A stretch of 64,000 bases of DNA, from positions 1-64,000 of the forward strand of contig CAYMUR010000004.1 of assembly GCA_964393615.1 (NCBI GenBank), written 5' to 3'. This DNA is from CAYMUR01 sp964393615. GTDB lineage: Bacteria; Planctomycetota; Planctomycetia; Pirellulales; Pirellulaceae. The notes beneath the pieces are model-generated. The model was not told the origin of the DNA, made no database searches, and worked only from the letters and a program-made list of their open reading frames with translations. Shown piece by piece: positions 45,183-54,557 of this stretch. The translations under genes were made by a program, and so were the position numbers. Numbering within the stretch: position 1 is the first letter of the stretch; every line of letters starts with the position of its first letter.

Positions 45183-45725
45183 TTATTCCTCGAGTTTCTG
45201 GCGCAATTGCAATCGGGCGCGATGTAACCGGCTGCGAACGGTTCCTAGTGGCAGATCCAGAATACTCCCGATTTCGTCATAACTCAAACCGTCTATTTCT
45301 CGAAGAACAAGTATTGTGCGATTTGCTTTATCCAGTGCTGCCAGTGCAAGATGGACTCGATGTATCGATTCTTTTCGATCCAACTGCTCTTCCGCTGTGT
45401 CACCATCCAGCACCGGTTCCATGCCGGCAGATTCACGGCCCGCATCAATGGACAATATAGGACGCTTACGGCGACGTCGACTGACAGATATATTAAATGC
45501 AATCCGGTACAACCATGTATAAAAAGTACTGGCTCGAGCGAACGATCGCAGTTTGACATAGGCTTGGACAAATGCATCTTGCACGACGTCTTCTGCTTCT
45601 TCGGGAGAACCGGCGATGTGCAACATCGTGTTGTACAGTCGATTCTGATACTTTTGGACAAGTTTGCCAAACGCTCCCGTGTTGCCGGCTAACGTTTCAT
45701 CGATAAGCCGGCAATCATCGTTCAC
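45183..45725 (-). CDS. ECF sigma factor (sigma-70 family)
   Basis: About 180 residues. Region 2 (AEDVVQDAFVQAYVKLRSF, TFYTWLYRIAFNIS) and region 4 (DGLSYDEIGSILDLPLGT, VRSRLHRARLQLRQKL) are intact; regions 1 and 3 are absent, as in the extracytoplasmic-function group. I favour GTG at 45725 as start because GGGAG lies just upstream; an in-frame TTG at 45737 is the alternative. It is followed directly by its anti-sigma gene. Confidence 0.9.
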   Translation of the reverse strand: MNDDCRLIDETLAGNTGAFGKLVQKYQNRLYNTMLHIAGSPEEAEDVVQDAFVQAYVKLRSFARASTFYTWLYRIAFNISVSRRRRKRPILSIDAGRESAGMEPVLDGDTAEEQLDRKESIHRVHLALAALDKANRTILVLREIDGLSYDEIGSILDLPLGTVRSRLHRARLQLRQKLEE

Positions 45726-45890
45726 AACTGCTCCCAAGATATCAGACGCTGTTGACTGTCAGGGAGTTCCCGCAGTCTTGGTACTCGCTACCGATGTTTG
45801 TGTAACCCTGTTGTCTGACATATCTTTACGGTTTACCGATCGCATGTCAAACCAGCGGTATGATGTTCTCATTTTGGCTGGAAATCGGGC

Positions 45891-47231
45891 TCACTTGGAA
45901 AGCACAGACAACCCATGATGTTCTGTGACATCCACCCCTGGCAACGCACTACGACGGGGCTGTCGCAAAACAATCACCCACAGCACCAGGATTGCCAATA
46001 ACAGCAGACAGCTCACAAGCTGAGAAATGGTTAACCCCCAGGCGATGCTCTCATCGGCACGGATCATTTCCAAGAGGTAACGAGCTATGGGATAGATTGT
46101 CAAACAGGTAGCAATAACTTCACCGTCACGACGTCGGTAGGGATAATAGGCCAGTAAAAACAAGCAAAGCAGTAATGCGTGTATGCTGCTGTAGATTTGT
46201 GTGGGGTGAACGGGTAACGAATTAGGGGGAAAATCTGCCAGTGACGACACACTGCTTTTGCCAGTATCGGTGGTGATCACAAGTTGTGGACTGGACTGCA
46301 TAATAGCCTGATAAGCATTGTCGAGTGTGGTAACAGGCTGCCCCCCAATGGAATGCACACGATCTCCTCTATGAATCCCCGCTTGGTCCGCGGAGGAACC
46401 GGCTTTGACCCTCACTACGACTGGGTGTTCGTTGGTTTCGTTCCGGATTGTTTTATCGATACCGATTTGGATTCCATGAAACTGTCCCGACTGGAACTGG
46501 AAATCATAGGCGGGGCTTAACGAGTGATTGTCGATTCTGGAACTTGTCCTGGGAAAGGTAATAGCCCATGGTGCATCAGACACTTGCCCAAAACAACATC
46601 CATTTAATAGACAACCGATTCGCCCAAAAGCGAGGCCAAGTGCCAAACTTGGTGCAATCAGATCTGCCGTGGCAAGAATCGGTAGGTTGTTACGAGTCAG
46701 ACAGAAATAGGCAGCCAGCAGGCCTCCAATCAACGAACCGTAGACGACAAGTCCACCTTCAGTGACTTTAAGCATCGCCACTATGGTTGCAGTAAGAGTG
46801 TCTTTCTGAAATTGATCCCAGAATTCGATAATGAAGAATAGGCGAGCTCCGACAATACCAGCAATCAACATCGAGAAAGCGAGTGACATTATTAACTCGG
46901 GATCAACGCCCATTCGCCGGGCCCGATACATCGCCAATCCGACGCCGCTGGAAATGCCTAGCAAAAGCATGACACCATAACCGCGAATAGGAAGACCAAC
47001 CGGTAGGTTATTTGCGTCCCTGGCTTCCAGGTGCTGTAAAAAGTAGATGACGATTCCGAACACAAGCACGATGGTCAAGTGATTCAACGCTTCCGGTTTC
47101 CATCCATGTTCGCGCACGACCAATACGATCATCGGTATTGCAATGAGAGCCCATAAGACCAAGCCCCATCCCCATCCGAACAGTGGAACCCCTAATATTT
47201 CATGCGGTATATGAAAGATTGTTTGAAGCAT
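45891..47231 (-). CDS. lgt: Prolipoprotein diacylglyceryl transferase with inserted PDZ domain
   Basis: Lgt transfers diacylglyceryl from phosphatidylglycerol to the lipobox Cys of prolipoproteins. Motif GRIGCLLNGCCFG (203-215) and a second conserved piece, VHPTQIYSSI (341-350), are the Lgt core, with seven or so membrane helices including ITRGYGVMLLLG-type segments. Between them lies an inserted PDZ-like domain (about 250-325, AGIHRGDRVHSIGGQPV). The N-terminal region has two extra helices. At 446 residues it is far longer than E. coli Lgt (291). Confidence 0.85.
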   Translation of the reverse strand: MLQTIFHIPHEILGVPLFGWGWGLVLWALIAIPMIVLVVREHGWKPEALNHLTIVLVFGIVIYFLQHLEARDANNLPVGLPIRGYGVMLLLGISSGVGLAMYRARRMGVDPELIMSLAFSMLIAGIVGARLFFIIEFWDQFQKDTLTATIVAMLKVTEGGLVVYGSLIGGLLAAYFCLTRNNLPILATADLIAPSLALGLAFGRIGCLLNGCCFGQVSDAPWAITFPRTSSRIDNHSLSPAYDFQFQSGQFHGIQIGIDKTIRNETNEHPVVVRVKAGSSADQAGIHRGDRVHSIGGQPVTTLDNAYQAIMQSSPQLVITTDTGKSSVSSLADFPPNSLPVHPTQIYSSIHALLLCLFLLAYYPYRRRDGEVIATCLTIYPIARYLLEMIRADESIAWGLTISQLVSCLLLLAILVLWVIVLRQPRRSALPGVDVTEHHGLSVLSK

Positions 47232-47384
47232 GATCGCGTGAAGCAAGGCACGATGCGTTAATTGATAGAATTTGTCAACGTTTGGCAGTCTGGCTCAACG
47301 ATGGGATTGTCAGGAAATAACCCTGAATGGTTGACCGGGGTTGTTGTCTGTTTCCAGGGCCTTAGAATCATGCCTTCCAGCCAA

Positions 47385-48284
47385 TTACGGGACAAGCAGT
47401 TCATTATCGATTAACCGGGTATTTCCCACCCATGCGGCGACCAAGGCCATGGTAGGTTGGGTCACGTGGCGTGTATCAGCTAACGTTTCTGGGTTTGCCA
47501 GTGCGATATAGTCAATTCGCGCGATCCCTGCATCAGCAAATACCTGCCGCATCTTCGCCACGATGGCAGCTGCATCACGTTGACCTTGCTGCACTAAATC
47601 TGCTGCCAGATTTAGACTTCGTGACAGTGCCAGCGCTTGTTCTGATTCATCCGGGGACAGACATGCATTGCGCGAACTAAGGGCGAGTCCTTTTGGTGTC
47701 CGTACGGTAGGACAGAGTACCATTCGGACGGGGACATTTAAATCATGAATGGTTTGTCGAATAATCAGCGACTGTTGATAATCTTTTTGTCCAAAGTATA
47801 CGATGTCGGCAGGGATGAGATGTAATAATTTCAGTACAACAGTACTCACTCCTTGGAAATGGCCAGGGCGGCAGCGGCCTTCGAGTGGTTCTGCAATCGC
47901 AGGAGGATTGATGGACGTGGAAAATCCGGGGGGGTACATCTCATTGACAGCGGGAATAAATACTACATCCACACCTAACTCGGTTAACCTCTGAATGTCA
48001 GTTCCTTCGGAGCGAGGATAGGTTGACAAATCTTCACCGGACCCAAATTGAAACGGGTTAACGAAAATGGTTGTGACCGTCATGTCACATTCTCTCACGC
48101 TTGTTTCGACTAGGCTGAGGTGTCCGTCATGCAGGGCACCCATGGTGGGAACCAGGCCGATTGTTTTGCCAGCCGTGCGGGCTGCCTGTACGATGGCAAA
48201 TATTTCAGAGGTATTGGACAGGATCCGGGGTGGACGTACGTCTGTACTCGTTGATTCAGCGAACATTTGAGCAGGTCTCATCAA
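47385..48284 (-). CDS. panC: Pantoate--beta-alanine ligase
   Basis: Joins pantoate and beta-alanine with ATP in the last step of pantothenate synthesis. The 299-residue protein has the HIGH-like motif VPTMGALHDGHLSL, FVNPFQFGSGEDL, YPRSEGTD, FGQKDYQQSLII and a KMSKS-equivalent GLALSSRN. It is cytoplasmic and complete. panB and panD are not adjacent. Confidence 0.92.
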   Translation of the reverse strand: MMRPAQMFAESTSTDVRPPRILSNTSEIFAIVQAARTAGKTIGLVPTMGALHDGHLSLVETSVRECDMTVTTIFVNPFQFGSGEDLSTYPRSEGTDIQRLTELGVDVVFIPAVNEMYPPGFSTSINPPAIAEPLEGRCRPGHFQGVSTVVLKLLHLIPADIVYFGQKDYQQSLIIRQTIHDLNVPVRMVLCPTVRTPKGLALSSRNACLSPDESEQALALSRSLNLAADLVQQGQRDAAAIVAKMRQVFADAGIARIDYIALANPETLADTRHVTQPTMALVAAWVGNTRLIDNELLVP

Positions 48285-48445
48285 GACAGTTCAATTCGAG
48301 GGAATTTGTTCGACGTGTAATCAAACTAACCCGGTTTATCCGTTTTGTCTACACGTATCGCTGGTTTTCAGAGACTGCGTTTGACGAGGTGGTTACCAGG
48401 GCAATAATAGTAATGCAGGCAGAGTATTTTTCATGAGTCCCTCAG

Positions 48446-50368
48446 GTGTCCATTGTGACCTTGACAGCAGCATCGTTGACGATCTGGCAATCGTACTTTA
48501 GGCACCGCATGCGTTGTCTAGCTGTAGGGATCGTTGTGATATGTGCATGGTGGAATGTTAGCTTAACCTTGGGAGCCAAAGTGTCCTGGCGGGACAGTTT
48601 TATTTTTCAGGATACGGTGGAAAGGATTTCTGGCTACGACGCGTATGCAGTGAAGCCCTGGTCACAACGTGACAAGCAGAAGACTTGGCAAGCAATTCGT
48701 ACTGCCAGAATAATAGCCCCAGGGGTGATTCAAAGGGTAACTGCCTACAGGCCAGTGAATTTGTATCGAAGTCGAGATCCGCATATCGATGGTGCGTTAG
48801 GCATTGCTACACCGATTCGAAATGGAATTTATATTACGGATCGCCTGTTGGATACACGCACTCACAAACGGGTCGAAGATACATTGATTCACGAATGGGC
48901 CCATTTGATCGACGTGGCGCATTTACTCGAGATTGACCCGCAATGGACTGAGACAGTTTTGCTGCCGATGAACCGTGTGCGCCAAGCTGTACGAGCACAG
49001 GGCAGTCATTATTTTGACATCAGTTTTTACCAGATGTCACCCGGTTACGCACTCACCCAAGACCGTAAGTATCGTCAAATTGCATTGAACGAAGGAATGC
49101 CAGCATTGTATGCCTGTACCAATTTGGCGGAGTCGTTGGCCGTATTTGTGGAAAGACGGGTCAAAGGATTTCAGCCCCTGCCGAAAATCGAAATGTTTTT
49201 GCGAAAACATTATTTGGGCACTCCGTTTCAATCGGATCCCAACATGCAACGCATCCATACCGCCATGGGATTGCATGTGGATGGTCAAAAAGACGCTGCC
49301 ATTCAGGCATACACTGAATTAATCGAGCTGTCCGCTAGGTACCGTACATTGACTCGTTTTCGATCAGCAATTTACCAGGACCTGCGCCAGTGGGATGCAG
49401 CGATCAACGATCTAAATTTGGCACTGGATGTTTTTCGAGTTTCACCGAAAGCAACATCCGATGTCTATAAGCAACGGGCACGATGCCACATGCTTAGTCG
49501 CAGCTACGACGATGCCATTGTGGACATCACGCATGCCATAGAAATATCTGGTTCGGAACGCAGTGAAAACTTCATGGCTCGCGCAGAAATCTGGCAGCGC
49601 ATGGGAAAGATAGAAGATGCCATCGTGGACCTGACGCACGTGATTCGTATCGATCCGGAATCACGGCATGCCTACCGGAAGCGCGCATACTTATGGCGCA
49701 GAGAAAATAAACCGGATCGTGAAGAAGCTGACTGGACAAAACTCATTGAAACGGACCCGGAAGATCTCTATGCATTACGAGAACGGGCACGTTTAAGAAA
49801 GCGTCAAGATCGTACTGATGAGTCAGTAGCAGACTGGACCACGTTATTGTTGCACCAACCCAATGATCAAAACGCATTGAACATGCGCGCGCGAACTTAT
49901 GAGGCTGTTGGTGAGTTCCGGCAGGCGGCCGATGATTACAAAACACTGATGCGCATCAACTCAGTCGCAAAACATCGCTATGGTACCGACCTGGCGCGTT
50001 GTCTGGTTGAATTGGGAGAATTTCGCAATGCGGTACAGGAACTGGATGCGGCGCTGCAACTTCGGGAGAATTATTATTTGCCATACCAGGAAAAGGCGTG
50101 GTTGCTTGCCACATGCAGTGATCCATCCATTCGAAACGGTGAAAAAGCTTTGCAACTAGCCAAGAAAGCGTGTAGCTTGACAAAAGAACGTCAATTTCGT
50201 TCTTTGGAGTCATTAGCAGCTGCCTATGCCGAATTGTTGCTGTTTGAACAAGCTGTAAAATGGCAATCCAAAGCGATCGAATTGATTCGTGATGAACAGG
50301 CTGCCCGTGTTGCCCAGAGCCGAATGGTATTGTACGAATCAGGGCAAAGGGCGTACGAGGCTCACTGA
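48446..50368 (+). CDS. TPR protein with HExxH domain, possibly exported
   Basis: Up to 640 residues. A hydrophobic N-terminal helix (CLAVGIVVICAWWNVSL) may be a signal anchor; an ATG at 48509 would start just before it. HEWAH at 149-153 in LIHEWAHLIDV is a zinc-peptidase-like motif. From about 280 to 600 there are some nine tetratricopeptide units (for example AIVDLTHVIRIDPESRHAYR and ALNMRARTYEAVGEFRQAAD). It combines a possible protease with a protein-binding solenoid. Confidence 0.7.
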   Translation: MSIVTLTAASLTIWQSYFRHRMRCLAVGIVVICAWWNVSLTLGAKVSWRDSFIFQDTVERISGYDAYAVKPWSQRDKQKTWQAIRTARIIAPGVIQRVTAYRPVNLYRSRDPHIDGALGIATPIRNGIYITDRLLDTRTHKRVEDTLIHEWAHLIDVAHLLEIDPQWTETVLLPMNRVRQAVRAQGSHYFDISFYQMSPGYALTQDRKYRQIALNEGMPALYACTNLAESLAVFVERRVKGFQPLPKIEMFLRKHYLGTPFQSDPNMQRIHTAMGLHVDGQKDAAIQAYTELIELSARYRTLTRFRSAIYQDLRQWDAAINDLNLALDVFRVSPKATSDVYKQRARCHMLSRSYDDAIVDITHAIEISGSERSENFMARAEIWQRMGKIEDAIVDLTHVIRIDPESRHAYRKRAYLWRRENKPDREEADWTKLIETDPEDLYALRERARLRKRQDRTDESVADWTTLLLHQPNDQNALNMRARTYEAVGEFRQAADDYKTLMRINSVAKHRYGTDLARCLVELGEFRNAVQELDAALQLRENYYLPYQEKAWLLATCSDPSIRNGEKALQLAKKACSLTKERQFRSLESLAAAYAELLLFEQAVKWQSKAIELIRDEQAARVAQSRMVLYESGQRAYEAH

Positions 50369-50442
50369 TGCAATCAACTATTCACGACGTGGTCATCAGA
50401 AGCGCTACACCTATGATTGGAAACGCGATGTAAATAACCGTT

Positions 50443-51513
50443 CTAGCTCTTGACGCGTGAGGCTGGCACCACAGGGGCGTAAATGGCCTGTAAGGCGGCA
50501 GTGACTTCCGCGGTTATCTGAGGACTGGTTATGTCGAGTTCAATGACCGGTCCTGTTCCTAATTCCCTAGCGCGATTTCGCAATGCATGTGTCAAGCTAG
50601 TTAACCAATCGCTGCTCAAGGTCTGCTCATAGCTTCGATTGCGGCTGCGGATTCGTTCCAGCAGTATCGAAGTTGGTGCATGTAAAAGAATGACTAGCGT
50701 CGGAGACAATACCTTGTCACGTTGTGCACACATTGTGGCTTCCAAGCGAGTGAGGACATCATCCTGCATCCAGAGATTGGCATATGCCAGACTTTGTTCC
50801 CACCAAAAGTCGCTGAGGATGAGCCGTGTTTCATTGGCTAAGCCTTGATGGCAAAGTGCTAAACTCCGTTGATTGAGCAATTTGTTTTCTGTTTCCCAGG
50901 CAGAATCCATTGGTGATGAATAATATTTATGCAATGTGTTGTTGGAAATTGTATCGTGAACGAGATGTCCAGGAACCTTTTGTACAACAGAATGCATCAG
51001 GTCAGTTTTTCCAACGCCAATCGTTCCAGTAATTGCAATATAATGTGGCTGTCGTACAAGATGGTTAAAGAGTTGTTGTATTGTCCAGCCAGTTAGTGGA
51101 TGGATCATTTCTGCAGCGATCTCGACCGAAGGTGCCAGGACGAATCTACGATAGATCATCCTGGGATGCGGAATGGAAAGCTGGGATGACGTACATATAA
51201 TGTGGTCATACAAAAGCAAATCGAGATCGACTGTACGAGGGCCCCAGTGTATATTTCGTTGACGCTGTAGAGTTTTTTCAATACGTTGCAGAAGTCGTAA
51301 AACCTGCTGTGGCGAGAGTGAAGTTGTAAAACGGACGGCGCCGTTCAAAAACTCTCCCTGAGAGCCAGGCCCCCCGATCGGTGGTGTGGCATACCATTGA
51401 CTGCTGCGAACCCTGCTCACTTGTGGATGTTTTTTGAGCTCTATTACCGCCCGTTGCAAGAACGCGGCGCGGTTTCCTAGATTGGATCCCAGGGCAACAA
51501 GGCAATCGTGCAT
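50443..51513 (-). CDS. folK: FolK fused to a deoxynucleoside kinase
   Basis: A 356-residue two-domain protein. Residues 1-155 are 6-hydroxymethyl-7,8-dihydropterin pyrophosphokinase (folate synthesis): LVALGSNLGNR, RTVDLDLLLYD and IPHPRMIYRRFVLAP are its signatures. Residues 158-356 are a deoxynucleoside kinase-like P-loop domain: IAITGTIGVGKT (159-170), SDFWWEQSLAYANLW and the Arg-rich lid RIRSRNRSYEQ. I start at ATG 51513, since the upstream extension to 51705 is unlike FolK. The two activities belong to folate and dNTP supply, which may explain the fusion. Confidence 0.88.
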   Translation of the reverse strand: MHDCLVALGSNLGNRAAFLQRAVIELKKHPQVSRVRSSQWYATPPIGGPGSQGEFLNGAVRFTTSLSPQQVLRLLQRIEKTLQRQRNIHWGPRTVDLDLLLYDHIICTSSQLSIPHPRMIYRRFVLAPSVEIAAEMIHPLTGWTIQQLFNHLVRQPHYIAITGTIGVGKTDLMHSVVQKVPGHLVHDTISNNTLHKYYSSPMDSAWETENKLLNQRSLALCHQGLANETRLILSDFWWEQSLAYANLWMQDDVLTRLEATMCAQRDKVLSPTLVILLHAPTSILLERIRSRNRSYEQTLSSDWLTSLTHALRNRARELGTGPVIELDITSPQITAEVTAALQAIYAPVVPASRVKS

Positions 51514-52579
51514 GGTGGTCCAATAGATTGAATGCCAACAAAAAAGGCGACGGAGAAAAAAATTTCTCTGCCACCTTTCTCGATGTAAAACAGCACACTC
51601 GGATGTGCCAGCAATAAATTCAAAACACGGGAGGGACGTCCGTACCACAATTTTGGGATTTTTGAGGATCCCTTGTTGTCGGCGGTCGTTCCGATCAGTT
51701 GCCACCTCCCATGTAAATGTCTCTTTGCAATAGCATGTAGACAGCCCTCTGCGCGCACCTCAAGCGTATACACATTACAGGGTGACAAAACTACGACTCC
51801 CGTACTAGAACCGCACGATATTCAGTTTGTCACGATAAACAACTTGCCGCATCAAGCTGTGAAATTGGATTGCGAAGTGAAACAAAAATTAAGTAGTACA
51901 CATAACCTTTATGAACACATTTTGCGGATGAAAGGAAACTTGTCAACCAACCTACGAAAAGTTTTTTTTAAACACACAGAACATCAATGTTGAAATTTCG
52001 ATTAGCATTTTTTCTTTTAGTTGGTTTTCGCTTGCGTTGACTTGGATGGTGTCAACATCCAACTTGATAGCGTGCTGCCTTGAGAGGGCTTGGTGGTATT
52101 ACGTCGTTGTTGGTGACTGTTCTGATAAATAGAGTGCAATTGCACTAAACATAGGGCGATTTTTGATCGTACCGTCCATTGCTACGAAAACCGTACAAGT
52201 CGTATTGCTTTTTTAAGAACCGGTTTACTCGTTACTCATTTATTTCTGTGATGGTTTTGGTGCTAAGTTTGTGGCAGTTAAAAAAGTCAAAGAAAAAATT
52301 ATTAAGATTGTGAAGCAGGTAGAAATAAATTGTTTCTTGACAAAGGAAAACGTATCAAGTCGCTTACTTGGTATTTTTTTGAGGAAAGTGTTTTGTTCGT
52401 GCTGGGACGCAGTATTACAATGAAAACGAGCGTTTGTTGATAGCGGTTTTGGTCGCTTGTTATGGTGCCGACAAGAGATTCACAATGGTGCTGACGAAAG
52501 CGATTTGGCGACTGGGGCCGGTGTTTATTCCCTCTTTCAGGAAACAGCGGAGCTACGCTCTCTGAAACGAAGATCTATC
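51514..52579. other. AT-rich spacer of about 1 kb, no supported gene
   Basis: Poly-T and poly-A tracts are frequent. One perfect 7-bp hairpin (TTGGATG / CATCCAA with a 7-base loop) lies at about 52041-52061; it is not followed by a T-run. No ORF of credible composition is present. Confidence 0.5.
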
Positions 52580-53353
52580 ATGAAAATAACACGACAGGTT
52601 TTCTGGATCATTACAACTCTGATGCCGGTTGGGGCGGTTGTGGCAGAGAACAACGGGACAACTCGATCTTTAGGAGACAATCTCAGGAATGAATCCGTTC
52701 GGCAGTTAAGGCAACTTGGTGCGACCGTCTTTACGCGTGCTAACCAAGTCATCGAAGTCAATGCGAATCGCACAACAATAACAGACCATGATTTAGTCTG
52801 GGTATCCAAGTTGGTGCGCATGACGGATCTTTCGCTTGAAGATACGATGATCAGCGACCTAGGCCTGATTCACTTGCAAGAATTGCAACAGCTCGAATGG
52901 CTTAATCTCTATCGGTCTCGCATCAGCGACCAGGGCCTGAAAGCAGTCAGCCGACTCAAAAGCGTGAAGCACTTACCAATTGGTGAGACGAAAGTTACCG
53001 ATGACGGGATGGTTCATTTAAGTAATATGCAACAACTTCTTTATCTTGGACTGCGTGGTAACAACATCACGGATGATGGTGTGCGGCATTTGAGAAAACT
53101 TAACCAACTGAATGGATTACATCTTGGCAATACCAAAGTGACCGATGCAGGAATAACTCATTTGGTGGGGATGAACCAACTTCAGACACTGTGGCTAGAC
53201 CAAACCACCATATCAGATCATGCAACGGCATCCTTAGCCAAACTTCATTCCCTGCGAGAGCTTCACATTAGGCAAACAGAAATCACGGAAAAAGGAATGC
53301 AAAGGATGGCCATCTTGCTGCCAAGATGTCGTATTGTAAAGGAGCTGCCTTAA
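52580..53353 (+). CDS. Leucine-rich repeat protein, exported
   Basis: A 257-residue protein with a signal peptide (VFWIITTLMPVGAVVAE). About eight 24-residue LRRs of the TDxGLxHLxxLxxLxxLxLxxT type follow, for example GLIHLQELQQLEWLNLYRSR and GMVHLSNMQQLLYLGLRGN. This LRR class is typical of planctomycete surface or cytoplasmic proteins and is thought to bind proteins. I take ATG 52580, at the signal peptide, over the in-frame start at 52457. Confidence 0.8.
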   Translation: MKITRQVFWIITTLMPVGAVVAENNGTTRSLGDNLRNESVRQLRQLGATVFTRANQVIEVNANRTTITDHDLVWVSKLVRMTDLSLEDTMISDLGLIHLQELQQLEWLNLYRSRISDQGLKAVSRLKSVKHLPIGETKVTDDGMVHLSNMQQLLYLGLRGNNITDDGVRHLRKLNQLNGLHLGNTKVTDAGITHLVGMNQLQTLWLDQTTISDHATASLAKLHSLRELHIRQTEITEKGMQRMAILLPRCRIVKELP

Positions 53354-53392
53354 TGTGGTGGCATCCCAAGTGTGGTGCAGTTTTCCAGAGGT

Positions 53393-53833
53393 CTAGCGAA
53401 GACGGCGAAGCACACCACTTTGAAATGGATGTCCGTGACGTATTTTGTTAATAGTTGTTCTAGGAGCGGGAGATGCCAAAGGGCTCGGTTCATGGGGTTT
53501 AGCATGCCAGGGATAATCAAACGCATGACGGTAATGGTAAGGCCTGCGATAGAACCAGCCATGAAACGCTGGATAACGATGCATAAACCGTGAATTGGCT
53601 GGCGAGCAACCGTGACGAGGCCCATAACACGTTTGTGGCATCGGGCCCAAATAGACATGTACTGCCCCATGTCCAAATTTTGCATCGGGGGGGTAAGCGC
53701 CTCCATAATCCTCACCGACACCGTTTGTCAGGCCATCGTATTGAGCAGAACGCACTGGATGACTATTGGCATTCACCAAGTGCGCATTATTCATGACGGT
53801 CGATAGGATGACGGTAAACAGTGCAGCTTGCAT
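53393..53833 (-). CDS. Small secreted protein, unknown
   Basis: A 146-residue protein with a signal peptide (AALFTVILSTVMNNAHLVNA). The mature part is rich in His, Pro, Tyr and Arg (GWFYRRPYHYRHAFDYPWH). Similar His/Tyr/Pro-rich secreted proteins recur in planctomycetes; no function is known. It is convergent with the LRR gene, 39 bases apart. Confidence 0.6.
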   Translation of the reverse strand: MQAALFTVILSTVMNNAHLVNANSHPVRSAQYDGLTNGVGEDYGGAYPPDAKFGHGAVHVYLGPMPQTCYGPRHGCSPANSRFMHRYPAFHGWFYRRPYHYRHAFDYPWHAKPHEPSPLASPAPRTTINKIRHGHPFQSGVLRRLR

Positions 53834-54557
53834 GAGCCTAACTCCTGTCGGCTTTCTCTGGGGACCTGGGTGTGCCTAGCCGCCCTTAGTACGAAATTGA
53901 TGATCCCAATTCGTCTGTCATAAAAAACAAATCGACCGGAAAAACCCAACGATAGAGTTTTTTCGCGGCCTCCTGTTTAACCCCTACTAACTGTTACAGG
54001 CAACAAAACTCCACTTTTGCTCTGCATCTTTCCTGAATTGCAATGCAACAGTCCCGCCAATGAATGCACAGGGCTGCTGCGGTCCCTCTTTTGCTCGGTG
54101 CACCTCCTGACATACCCAAGAGCAGCGATCCTTAAGGACCACAACCTTATGCAATGGTTGGTATTGGCGGGTGACAGACCACACTCTGGTTAATTGGAAT
54201 AATCGTTATATTCACCCCACCCCTTTTTGCTGACCCAAAGCCTACTAAGTGGAATGTTTTAGTTCCTTTTGATTGAGACAACAAATTTTATCACTTGTTC
54301 ATCAGAACCGTCCAAGTAGTCTGGAAGCTAGCGGATAAATTGACGGGTTATACAGCTTTTGAAACGAAGCAGTGACTTGGGTGATTCTGACAACGGATTA
54401 TCGTTACAGGATCGTGAACGACGAGTTGTTTTACCTCACAATATTTTGCTTCCCGGCTGCGAAGACATGTCCAATTGAAAAGTCTGTCTGTCGTGGATCG
54501 CTGGTGAGTTCATACAAACAAGAGCTGAATGGAGTGACTCATGAATAGGACCGGAAA
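53834..54557. other. Spacer upstream of the sigma-54 activator
   Basis: No gene supported. This region must contain the promoter of the 54558 gene; I see no clear -24/-12 element. TCATGAATAGGACCGGAAA lies immediately upstream of the ATG, with a weak ribosome binding site. Confidence 0.4.
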
